Origin: Roseitranquillus sediminis | GTDB taxonomy: Bacteria; Pseudomonadota; Alphaproteobacteria; Rhodobacterales; Rhodobacteraceae | Length of the DNA: 64,000 nucleotides | Direction of reading: 5' to 3' | NCBI RefSeq assembly: GCF_016918935.1 | Contig: NZ_JAFFOB010000005.1 | Location: 186,001-250,000 of the forward strand | Part shown: piece after piece, positions 8,617 through 15,963 of the stretch | How positions within the stretch are numbered: the first letter of the stretch is position 1 | How the letters are laid out: each line of letters starts with the position of its first letter | Made by a program: the position numbers and the translations under genes | The notes under the pieces: generated by a model | What the model was told of the DNA's origin: nothing | The model's input: only the letters and a program-made list of their open reading frames with translations | Databases searched by the model: none

Positions 8617-9094
8617 CGACCTTTGGAACTTCTCCCTGCGCTTCTATGCGGACGCCGACGTTCAGCGTGCCTGCCTCGCCCTCCAGGACGCGCACGGCGC
8701 CGACGTCAACATCGCGCTCTGCCTCCTCTGGCACGCTACCCGCGGCGCAATCATCGGCGACGACGACGTCGCTGCCCTCGACGCCGCGGTCCGGCCATGG
8801 CGCGAGGCGACGGTGGTGCCGCTGCGGGCACGGCGGCGCGCGCTGAAGGAGACGGTGCTCTTCCCCGATGGGGAGGCGCAGGAGGCGTTCCGCACCCGTC
8901 TCAAGAAGGTCGAGCTCGAGGCGGAGCGGCTCGAGCAGCACATCCTCTCCGCAGCGACGGTTGCGGCCTCCGCCCGGGCCGGGCCGGAGACGGCCGGCCG
9001 CGCCAACCTTGCCGCCTATGCGCGCTTCCTTCGCTCGGACTTCACGCCCGGCATCGTCGATACGCTAGCCGCCCGGCTTCTCGCCATCGCCTGA
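8609..9094 (+). CDS. TIGR02444/DUF2390 family protein
   Basis: A 161-residue, probably cytosolic, helical protein of unknown function. The N-terminal part (DLWNFSLRFYADADVQRACL, near residue 5) and the CLLWHATRG segment match the conserved core I associate with the TIGR02444/DUF2390 group. It starts with GTG at 8609, overlapping the end of the GntR gene by eight bases. Codon usage is like the neighbours. No enzymatic motif is visible. It ends 16 bases before the convergent ThDP gene. Confidence 0.7.
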   Translation: MADDLWNFSLRFYADADVQRACLALQDAHGADVNIALCLLWHATRGAIIGDDDVAALDAAVRPWREATVVPLRARRRALKETVLFPDGEAQEAFRTRLKKVELEAERLEQHILSAATVAASARAGPETAGRANLAAYARFLRSDFTPGIVDTLAARLLAIA

Positions 9095-9110
9095 CCCTCG
9101 GCGGGCTCCT

Positions 9111-10841
9111 TCAGTGGCGCGGCAGCCGCACGTGCAGGATCACGGAGGTGCCCGACCGCGCCGTCTCGACCGCCTCCGCCACCATCGGCGCCACGTCTTC
9201 CGGCTCCGTGAGCGTGAGGCCCGTGAAGCCGAACATGGCTGCCATCGCCGCGAAGTCGGTGTCCGAACGGAAGTCGGAGGCGTAGTCGCCTCCGCCCTTC
9301 GCCGCGCCGTCCGGGTAGACCCGGAGAGTCGATTCCTTCACCGCCGACCAGCCCGCGTTGTCGAGGATCACCGTCAGCATCGGCAGCCCGTATTGCCGCG
9401 AGACCGCCAGCATCGACGCGGGGCAGTTGTAGTAGAACGCCCCATCCCCCACGATCTGGACGAGCAGCGTCTCCGGCCGCGCCAGTTTGTAGCCAAGCGC
9501 CATGCCGCCGGAGGCTCCGAGCCCGCCGCCCGCCGTCCGCGTCATCGTGCCGGGAAGCGGACGCGGGATCTGCTGCACCATCGCCGGCTGGTTCCGCACC
9601 GCCTCGTGGATGATCATGTCCTCCGGCCGCAGCGCCTGCCCCAGCGCCCGCAGCACGTGCCGCGGGTTCAGCGCACCCGAGCCTCCGGGATCGGCCGCCG
9701 CCTCTTCCGCAACCCGGCGCCGTTTCGCGCCGTTCTGCTTCAGCGCCGACACCCGCCGCGCCGCGGCCGCGGCCTGCGCCTCGCTTCGCCGCGCCTCCAC
9801 CTCCGCGATGAGCTGGCGGAGGATGGTGGCACTTTTCCCCTCGATCCGCAGATCAGCCGGGAAGCTCCAGATCGGCGAGCCAGTCTTGAGCGCGTCGATG
9901 TCGATGTGCGCCCAGAAGGCATCCGGCGACGGCTCGGACTGAGACGGGATCCACGGCACGTCGCTGTCCACGATCAGACCAACATCGGCCTCGGACAGCC
10001 GCTGCCCCGGAATGCCGCCGGCAAAGCAGTCCATCTCGTGGTTCACGTTCGTGACCATGGCGTTCTCGACCACCGCCGCGCCGAGCAGCACCGCCAGCCG
10101 CTCGATCGCTTCCGACGTGCCGGGCGTTCTGCCGCCGTAGGAGGTCACGATCAGCGGCCGCTCCGCCGCGAGCAGCCGTAGCGCCAGGTCCCCCAGCGCC
10201 CCCTCCGGCGCGCCGCCCGGCGCGAGCGGGCCGTGCTTGTCTGCCGGAAATGGACGCAGCCGCGACGGACTGGCCGTTCCGGTCAGCGCCTCCCGCGGGA
10301 GCATCAGGTAGACAGGCCCCTGAGCTCCCGACTGCATAACCGTGTGCGCCCGACGGACCACCTCGCCCGCATGCGCGGCCGACTGCAGCGTATACTCCCA
10401 CTTCACGTAAGGCCGGACCACCGCACCCTGATCATAGGGCTCCTGGATGAAGTGGACGTAGTTGTCCCGCGTCCCCGGCAGCTCCCCGTGGCTGGTATAG
10501 GGCGCCTTGCCCGCCATCAGCAGCACGGGCAAGCGAGATCGGCAGGCGTTGTGCATTCCGTTTGCGGCATTGGCGGTGCCGACGTCGACATGCACCAGCA
10601 CCCCCTGCCCGCGCCCCGTCGCCATCGCATAGCCGAGCGCCATGTGAATGGCGGTGTTCTCGTGCGGGCAGAGGACCATCTTCGGCGGCTCGCGGCCTTC
10701 CGCGCGCCAGCGGGCCATTTCCTCGATCAGCGGGGCATGGTCGGTGCCGAGGTTCGAGAAGACGTACTCGATGCCGACATCGACGAGAGCCTCGAGCAAG
10801 TAGTGCGCGGCGGTATGCGTCTCGGTCACAGCTGCGTCCAT
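9111..10841 (-). CDS. Thiamine diphosphate-binding enzyme, acetolactate synthase-like
   Basis: A 576-residue ThDP enzyme paralogous to, but clearly different from, the one at 6167. The catalytic glutamate is in CPHENTAIH near residue 62 and the C-terminal GDGAFYYN motif near residue 463. A lysine/arginine-rich segment (KQNGAKRRRR-like, near residue 370) separates the central and PP domains. It is the last gene of the long minus-strand cluster, 10 bases after tctA, which suggests that it acts on the compound brought in by the TctCBA transporter or on a downstream 2-oxoacid. Carboligase and decarboxylase activities cannot be told apart by eye. Confidence 0.87.
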   Translation of the reverse strand: MDAAVTETHTAAHYLLEALVDVGIEYVFSNLGTDHAPLIEEMARWRAEGREPPKMVLCPHENTAIHMALGYAMATGRGQGVLVHVDVGTANAANGMHNACRSRLPVLLMAGKAPYTSHGELPGTRDNYVHFIQEPYDQGAVVRPYVKWEYTLQSAAHAGEVVRRAHTVMQSGAQGPVYLMLPREALTGTASPSRLRPFPADKHGPLAPGGAPEGALGDLALRLLAAERPLIVTSYGGRTPGTSEAIERLAVLLGAAVVENAMVTNVNHEMDCFAGGIPGQRLSEADVGLIVDSDVPWIPSQSEPSPDAFWAHIDIDALKTGSPIWSFPADLRIEGKSATILRQLIAEVEARRSEAQAAAAARRVSALKQNGAKRRRVAEEAAADPGGSGALNPRHVLRALGQALRPEDMIIHEAVRNQPAMVQQIPRPLPGTMTRTAGGGLGASGGMALGYKLARPETLLVQIVGDGAFYYNCPASMLAVSRQYGLPMLTVILDNAGWSAVKESTLRVYPDGAAKGGGDYASDFRSDTDFAAMAAMFGFTGLTLTEPEDVAPMVAEAVETARSGTSVILHVRLPRH

Positions 10842-10851
10842 CGCGCCATCC

Positions 10852-12369
10852 TCACATATTGGTTTCGGCGTCGCCGCCCTCGTGGGCGCCGGACTTCTTC
10901 GCGGGCTTCAGCCATACCCAGAGCAGGAGGCACATGAAGGCGAGCGTCACCGCGCTGATCGGCCGGGTGATGAAAACCGTCGGATCCATGCGGCTCGCGG
11001 TGAGCGCGTTTCTGAGGTTCTGCTCGAGGATCGGCCCGAGGACGATGCCCAGCACCGCCGGCGCCGTCGGGATCTTGAAGCGGACCATCAGGTAGCCGAG
11101 CACACCGAACATGATGACGAGCTTCAGGTAGTAGGGGTTCGAGGCTAGAGAGAAGGTCCCCGCCGCCGCCACCACGAGGATCACGGGCACCATGATCCCG
11201 TGCGGGATCGTCAGCACCTTCGCCGCGAGCCCCCGTCCCGCCAGCCCGAGCACCAGCATCAGGATGTTCGAGCAGAGGAGCAGGACAAGGATCGCATAGA
11301 AGAGCTCGGTGTTCTGCGGGATGAAGAACGGTCCGGCCTCGATGCCCTGGATCAGCAGCGCGCCGATTAGAACTGCGGTCACCGGGTCGCCGGGAATGCC
11401 GAGGGTCAAGAGCGGGACCAGCGCGCCACCCGTGACGGCGTTGTTCGAGACCTCGCAGGAAATCACGCCCTTCACATCGCCCTTGCCGTACCGGTCCTTG
11501 GGACCCGCGGTGCGCAGCGCATCGGAATAGCTGACCCAGGACGCAATGGAGGGGCCGGTGCCGGGCAGAATGCCGATCAGCGCGCCAATCGTCGCCGACT
11601 TGAACATCAACCACTTGTTGCGAAACATCTCGCCCCAGACACTGGCGACGCTGGTGCGCTCCTGCACCGGCAGGATCTCGGCATCCATGTCGCGCAGGCG
11701 CGTCAGGAGCATCATCTGCGCCACAGCGAAGAGGCCGATCAGCGCCGCGGTGGTTGGAATGCCGCCGAGGAGGTTCGGCTCGCCGAAGGTGAAGCGGCTG
11801 ACGCCTGATACAGGGTCGAGGCCGACCGTGGAGGCGAGGATGCCGATGAAGGCAGCCGTCAGCCCCTTCATCATGGAGCCCTTGGAGATGCCGGCGACGC
11901 AGACGATACCGACGAGGGCAAAGGTAAAGTATTCGACGGAAGTGAAGCTGAGGGCGACCCTCGCGAGCGACGGCGCGATCAGCGCCAGCAGCGTCAGCGA
12001 AAAGAGCCCGCCGACGAACGAGGAGGAGATCGCCGTCACGATCGCCCGGTCCCCCTGCCCAGCCTGCGCCAGCGCATAGCCGTCGAGCGCCGTCGCGGCC
12101 GAGCCCGGCGCCCCCGGCGTGTTGATCAGGATTGCCGGGATCGAGCCCGCGAAATATCCGGAGCAGTAGATGCCGAGGAGCAGCGCCATCGAGGTCACGG
12201 GCCCCATTGCGTAGGTCACCGGCAGAAAGAGCACGATCGCCGACGTGGCCGTAAGGCCCGGCGCGGCGCCGAAAACCAACCCGATAATCGCGCCGAGAAA
12301 CACGAAAAGGAGGACCCACGGGTCCGCGACGGCTTGGAGGCCGCCCAAAAGGTTTACCATCAGGTCCAT
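10852..12369 (-). CDS. tctA: Tripartite tricarboxylate transporter large permease, TctA
   Basis: A 505-residue membrane protein, the large permease of a tripartite tricarboxylate transporter. About a dozen hydrophobic segments are visible. The early GAAPGLTATSAI motif near residue 34 and the ILPGTGPSIASWVSY repeat near residue 257 are the conserved ligand-site loops of TctA. Its start overlaps the end of tctB by ten bases. Together with TctB and the periplasmic TctC it would import a carboxylate using an ion gradient. Characterised members carry citrate, phthalate or terephthalate; here the catabolic neighbours favour an aromatic carboxylate (inference). Confidence 0.95.
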   Translation of the reverse strand: MDLMVNLLGGLQAVADPWVLLFVFLGAIIGLVFGAAPGLTATSAIVLFLPVTYAMGPVTSMALLLGIYCSGYFAGSIPAILINTPGAPGSAATALDGYALAQAGQGDRAIVTAISSSFVGGLFSLTLLALIAPSLARVALSFTSVEYFTFALVGIVCVAGISKGSMMKGLTAAFIGILASTVGLDPVSGVSRFTFGEPNLLGGIPTTAALIGLFAVAQMMLLTRLRDMDAEILPVQERTSVASVWGEMFRNKWLMFKSATIGALIGILPGTGPSIASWVSYSDALRTAGPKDRYGKGDVKGVISCEVSNNAVTGGALVPLLTLGIPGDPVTAVLIGALLIQGIEAGPFFIPQNTELFYAILVLLLCSNILMLVLGLAGRGLAAKVLTIPHGIMVPVILVVAAAGTFSLASNPYYLKLVIMFGVLGYLMVRFKIPTAPAVLGIVLGPILEQNLRNALTASRMDPTVFITRPISAVTLAFMCLLLWVWLKPAKKSGAHEGGDAETNM

Positions 12370-12800
12370 ATCGGAAGCACCAGTTGGAAGCCGCGAGTGA
12401 ATGCGTAGTAGAGCCCGATGGAGAGGATCGAAGGCACCAGCACCAGCTGCATCACGCTACGAATGCCGAATGCCCACATGGTGACGACCGTCAGCGCCGC
12501 CGCGCCGACACGAAAGTCGATGTCGGCGAAGAACCAGTAGAACACGAACGCCATGCCGCCGACGACGGCCACGCGCCAGTCAACAAGCGCGGGCAAGGGT
12601 CTCGCCTCCGCCCTGAGGCCGCGTAACATGATGACCAGTCCGCAGATGACCAATCCGAGGGAGCACAGCAGCGGAAAAAAGTTCGGCGGCAGGGTGTTCG
12701 CAGTCGCCCCCGCCCGGATGTCGAGCGATAGGTACGCGACCAGCGTACCTATGGCCGCTATGAAACCGCCCGCGACTGTATCTTCGTTCTTCAAAGCCAT
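12360..12800 (-). CDS. tctB: Tripartite tricarboxylate transporter small subunit, TctB
   Basis: A 146-residue protein with four predicted membrane segments, the usual size and shape of TctB. Helices are visible near residues 12-30, 42-60, 75-92 and 100-140. It lies between tctC and tctA on the minus strand, overlapping tctA by ten bases and separated from tctC by a 73-base spacer with a GC-rich stem-loop. The small subunit has little sequence conservation, so the call rests largely on topology and on its place in the operon. Confidence 0.9.
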   Translation of the reverse strand: MALKNEDTVAGGFIAAIGTLVAYLSLDIRAGATANTLPPNFFPLLCSLGLVICGLVIMLRGLRAEARPLPALVDWRVAVVGGMAFVFYWFFADIDFRVGAAALTVVTMWAFGIRSVMQLVLVPSILSIGLYYAFTRGFQLVLPIWT

Positions 12801-12840
12801 TTTTCACCCCTCCCTGAGACGCCCGCCCGCGCGGGGGGCG

Positions 12841-12864
12841 CGGCCGGCCCCGGAGAGCCGGCCG
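12841..12864 (-). promoter_or_regulatory. Intercistronic stem-loop between tctC and tctB
   Basis: CGGCCGGC (12841-12848) pairs perfectly with GCCGGCCG (12857-12864) around an eight-base loop. It sits in the 73-base gap after tctC. Without a T run it is more likely an mRNA-stabilising or attenuating element than a full terminator. Such hairpins are common after binding-protein genes, where the protein must outnumber its permease. Confidence 0.55.
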
Positions 12865-12873
12865 GTCCGTCAT

Positions 12874-13848
12874 TTACTCAGCTAGGCCGGCTTCCTCGAG
12901 GATGGGGCGGAAGGCCTCCGCCTCCGCGTCGATGGCCGCGCGCATCTCCTCGGGCCCGAGATAGGCCGGGTCGAAGTAGAACTGGTCGAGCCTTGCCTCG
13001 AACTCCGGATCGGCGAGCGTCTCCTCGACGGCCGTGGAGATCTTGTCGATCGCTTCCTGCGGCGTGCCCTGGGGAGCAACGAGGCCGAACCACTGCGAGC
13101 GGAGGTAGTCGAGCCCCTGCTCCTGAAAGGTCGGCACGTCCGGCATGTACTTCCAGCGCTCCTCCGCGGCGAGGCCGAGCACGCGGATGTCGCCCTGACC
13201 CTGGTCGTCGAGCATCGGCGGGTAGTTGGAGCCGCCGCCCGAGAACACGTCGATCTCGCCCGAAAGGAGCTTGACCATCGCCTCCTGGCCGGAGTTCGAG
13301 TTGATGTAGGTCGCCTCGAGGTCGTTCTGCGCCAGGAATACTGCCATCGCGAGGTGCGGCCCTGAGCCGATGCCCGAGCCGGACCAATTGAGGTCCTCGC
13401 CGTTCCGCATTGCCTCGACGAGGTCCGTCAGCGACTGGTACGGGCTGTCGGCGCGCACGGCGAGGCCGGACGGGATCGACACCATCCGCGCGACCGTGTC
13501 GAAGCTGTCGGCTGTATAGGACGAGGAGTCCATGATCGGCCGCGCCGCCAGCGTTGAGTCCGACCCGACGCCGACCGTGTAGCCGTCCGCCGCCATTGTC
13601 GCGAGGTTGGCAAGGCCAACAGCGCCTCCCGCGCCAGGCTGGTTGATGATGACGATAGGCTGGCCCAGCCGCTCCTCGAGCGCCGGAGCGAACATGCGGG
13701 CGAGCTGGTCGGTCGCACCGCCCTGCCCGAACGGCACGATCATCTGGATCGGCTTCGTCGGGAAATCCTGGGCGGCCGCCGGCACCCCGGCGGCAAGCAA
13801 CACGGTAACCGCGGCTGCGGCACCTTTCAGCAAGAACTTGGGATTCAT
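12874..13848 (-). CDS. tctC: Tripartite tricarboxylate transporter substrate-binding protein, TctC/Bug family
   Basis: A 324-residue periplasmic binding protein of the Bug/TctC family with a clear signal peptide (hydrophobic residues 8-24, cleavage near AAA-QD). The conserved PIQMIVPFGQGGATDQLAR segment near residue 33 forms the first ligand loop, and the NSNSGQEAMVKLLSGEID block near residue 175 is also typical. It is first of tctCBA in transcription order. The Bug family binds carboxylates through water-mediated contacts with their carboxylate groups, which fits uptake of an aromatic or dicarboxylic acid. Confidence 0.94.
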   Translation of the reverse strand: MNPKFLLKGAAAAVTVLLAAGVPAAAQDFPTKPIQMIVPFGQGGATDQLARMFAPALEERLGQPIVIINQPGAGGAVGLANLATMAADGYTVGVGSDSTLAARPIMDSSSYTADSFDTVARMVSIPSGLAVRADSPYQSLTDLVEAMRNGEDLNWSGSGIGSGPHLAMAVFLAQNDLEATYINSNSGQEAMVKLLSGEIDVFSGGGSNYPPMLDDQGQGDIRVLGLAAEERWKYMPDVPTFQEQGLDYLRSQWFGLVAPQGTPQEAIDKISTAVEETLADPEFEARLDQFYFDPAYLGPEEMRAAIDAEAEAFRPILEEAGLAE

Positions 13849-13939
13849 TGGCTATCCTCCACCATTGTTGTTCGACATTCGACCACGGTTGGTCCCGTGC
13901 CTCTTCGTTCGCCAGCGTCTGCTGGCCGGTCGTTGCGAA

Positions 13940-13956
13940 GGCCCGGAGTCCGGGCC
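13940..13956 (-). terminator. GC stem-loop after the amidohydrolase gene
   Basis: GGCCCGG and CCGGGCC (13940-13946 and 13950-13956) form a seven-pair stem with an AGT loop. It lies in the 122-base gap between the amidohydrolase stop and the tctC start. There is no T tract, so it may pause or partially terminate transcription rather than end it. Confidence 0.4.
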
Positions 13957-13970
13957 GTCGCTCGCGCTCC

Positions 13971-15215
13971 TCAGGCCGAGGCGCGTGCCTTCTCCGCCTG
14001 CCGCGCGCGCTTGCGCTCGCTCAGCACGGGATCGAGGTTGAAGACCCGCTGGGCATTGCCGCCGAGGATGTTGCGCTTGGCGCCCTCGGTGAGGAACGGC
14101 AGGTCGTAGATGACGCTCGGCAGGTCCATGTCCCAGTGTGGGTAATCCGACGAGTAGAGAAGCTGCGTCTCCGCGCCGATCATCTCGAACGTGAGTTCGA
14201 GTGCCCGCGCGTTGTCCACCATCTCCATCGGCTGCGAGGTGTAGAACATCTCCCGCATGTACTCCGACGGCTTGCGCTTCAGCAGCGGCGCGTCCGAGTG
14301 GCGCATCATGTACTCGTTGTCGAGCCGCTGCATCAGGAACGGGAGCCATGCCAGCCCCGCCTCGATCCACATCACCTTCAACTTCGGGAACCGCTCCGGC
14401 AGGCCGTTGATGACCCAGTTCGACAGGTGCAGCATGTTGTGCCAGGCAAAGCCCAGCGCATGCAGCGTCAGGAACCGGTTGCAGGTCGAGAGCCCCGGCT
14501 CCTGCCCGCCGAGCCCGGTGTGGAAGCCGAGCGGCAGCCCCCGCTCCTCCAGCATCCGGTAGGTCCGCACATACGCGTTGTCGTAGACACCACGGTAGCG
14601 GGTCGACGTCACCATGAACCCAATCACGCCGGGCTTGTCGCCGAACATCTCGATGACCTTCAGACAGGCCTCGGGGTCGTTGAACGGAAGGTAGAGCATC
14701 GACTTCAGCCGATGGTCTTCCTGCAGCACCCGCTCGCAGAGCCAGCGGTTGTAGCCCATCGCCAGCTCCACCTCGAGGTCGACCCGCGGGCTCAGCCCGA
14801 GGTTGAGGAGTGGCGTCGGGAACATGCAGGCGATGTCGACGCCCATCGCGTCCATCCAACGACGCATCAGAGTGATGTCGCGGTGCGGCGTCTCTGGAAC
14901 CTCCTCCGACTTGCGGCGCGGGTAGCGTACGAGGCGGCCGCCGAGGTCCTGGTACTGCCCGAATCCGGTGGAGATTCCCTTGCGCGAGATGCCCTGGTAC
15001 AGGATCTCGTTCCGCATCACCTCGTTCTCGACGTAGTCGGCGATCTCCGTCGAGGCCTCGTTCTCGTAATGGTGACTGTCCACGTCCACGATCAGAAAGT
15101 CCTCGTAGCCGCGGGCGTCTGCCTGCTGCTGCGCGTGGGCGAGGTGGGTCGAGGTGTTGAAGGGTTCGGTGGTGAGGTCGCGGACCTTCGTCACCTGGCG
15201 GTCGGCGACGTTCAT
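13971..15215 (-). CDS. Amidohydrolase family protein, decarboxylase-like (ACMSD superfamily)
   Basis: A 414-residue metal-dependent amidohydrolase_2 protein. The N-terminal metal region is VDVDSHHYE near residue 42; later features are GFHTGLGG near residue 215, HNMLHL near residue 240 and the conserved SSDYPHWDMD near residue 365, which contains the catalytic aspartate. Relatives include decarboxylases and hydratases of aromatic acids. I chose the ATG at 15215 because it overlaps the stop of the upstream 118-residue gene as ATGA; a longer frame back to 15293 is a shadow. It is cotranscribed with the Rieske protein gene. The substrate is not known. Confidence 0.85.
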   Translation of the reverse strand: MNVADRQVTKVRDLTTEPFNTSTHLAHAQQQADARGYEDFLIVDVDSHHYENEASTEIADYVENEVMRNEILYQGISRKGISTGFGQYQDLGGRLVRYPRRKSEEVPETPHRDITLMRRWMDAMGVDIACMFPTPLLNLGLSPRVDLEVELAMGYNRWLCERVLQEDHRLKSMLYLPFNDPEACLKVIEMFGDKPGVIGFMVTSTRYRGVYDNAYVRTYRMLEERGLPLGFHTGLGGQEPGLSTCNRFLTLHALGFAWHNMLHLSNWVINGLPERFPKLKVMWIEAGLAWLPFLMQRLDNEYMMRHSDAPLLKRKPSEYMREMFYTSQPMEMVDNARALELTFEMIGAETQLLYSSDYPHWDMDLPSVIYDLPFLTEGAKRNILGGNAQRVFNLDPVLSERKRARQAEKARASA

Positions 15216-15568
15216 GCGGCGGCTCCGTGGCTGGACGGCACATCGGCGAGGCTGGTCTGCCGGGCGGGGCGGATGTTGGTCATCTGCTCCCAAAGGCCGA
15301 GTTCGAACACTTCCATCCGGCCGGCATCGAGCATCGCGAGAGAGGCGATGGCGATCTCGGTCGGAGTGACGGCGCTGTTGCGGCCGAACGGCATCAGCCG
15401 CGCGCCGGTCTCTGCCTTGGCGACGTAGAGGCGCACGGCAGCGGCCAGAACCTGGCCGAGCGCCTCGTCCCCGATCTCGTCGATGCGGCTTCCGACGACG
15501 GCGTCGTCGACCAGCGCCGCAATTTCACTCGCCGCATCGGCGAAGCGATCAGACGGTGATGTAGACAT
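15212..15568 (-). CDS. Unknown 118-residue protein
   Basis: An acidic, alanine-rich, probably helical cytosolic protein that I do not recognise. It lacks cysteines, a signal peptide and membrane segments. It is squeezed between the Rieske gene, whose end it overlaps by 20 bases, and the amidohydrolase, whose start overlaps its stop as ATGA. This coupling and its normal GC codon usage support a real gene. The second ATG (15568) is preferred because AGAGGG is six bases upstream. It could be a small subunit of the amidohydrolase or of a Rieske-dependent complex; both are guesses. Confidence 0.7.
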   Translation of the reverse strand: MSTSPSDRFADAASEIAALVDDAVVGSRIDEIGDEALGQVLAAAVRLYVAKAETGARLMPFGRNSAVTPTEIAIASLAMLDAGRMEVFELGLWEQMTNIRPARQTSLADVPSSHGAAA

Positions 15569-15914
15569 TTCCATCCCTCTCCGTGACCTCGTACTTCCGC
15601 AGCTTCAGCCTTGCGTCGCAGACGTTTACCCCGTCCTTCAGCCGGTACTCGTAGCCGTGCCAGGGGCAGACGATGTGCATGTCCGCCTTGTCGAACTTCT
15701 GTCCGTGAAACAGCCCCTCAGGGTCGACGTCATCGTAGACGCCCGCCATCCGAATGCCTTCGCAGACCGGCCCACCCTGGTGCGGGCAGAAGTTGCGGTA
15801 GGCGTAGAACGCGTCTTCGTGGCGGATCACGCCGATCTCAAGGTTGCCGATCTCAATGATCCGCGCCCCGCCCTCGGGAATGTCGTCACGCGCTGCGACA
15901 AGTATCTCGCTCAT
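15549..15914 (-). CDS. Rieske [2Fe-2S] ferredoxin-like protein
   Basis: A 121-residue Rieske protein. The two cluster motifs are CPHQGG near residue 43 and CPWHGYEY near residue 83, with both Cys-His pairs present. There is no catalytic oxygenase domain, signal peptide or membrane anchor, so it is a small electron carrier. A loop of about 35 residues between the motifs is longer than in the most compact ferredoxins. The ATG follows GGAGGAG, and an inverted repeat sits immediately upstream. No oxygenase or ferredoxin reductase gene is adjacent, so its partner is unclear; the molybdenum hydroxylase or an unlinked oxygenase are options. Confidence 0.9.
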   Translation of the reverse strand: MSEILVAARDDIPEGGARIIEIGNLEIGVIRHEDAFYAYRNFCPHQGGPVCEGIRMAGVYDDVDPEGLFHGQKFDKADMHIVCPWHGYEYRLKDGVNVCDARLKLRKYEVTERDGNVYITV

Positions 15915-15927
15915 TCTTCTCCTCCGT

Positions 15928-15963
15928 CAGATACCATATCGTATGGCATCATACGGTATCTGA
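15928..15963. promoter_or_regulatory. Inverted repeat between ubiD and the Rieske gene
   Basis: TCAGATACC (15928-15936) is the exact reverse complement of GGTATCTGA (15955-15963), and further TAC/GTA pairs lie between them, including CCATA/TATGG around 15934-15946. The element overlaps the last five codons of ubiD and ends 13 bases before the Rieske start. AT richness and symmetry suggest an operator, perhaps GntR type, for an internal promoter. Confidence 0.55.
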
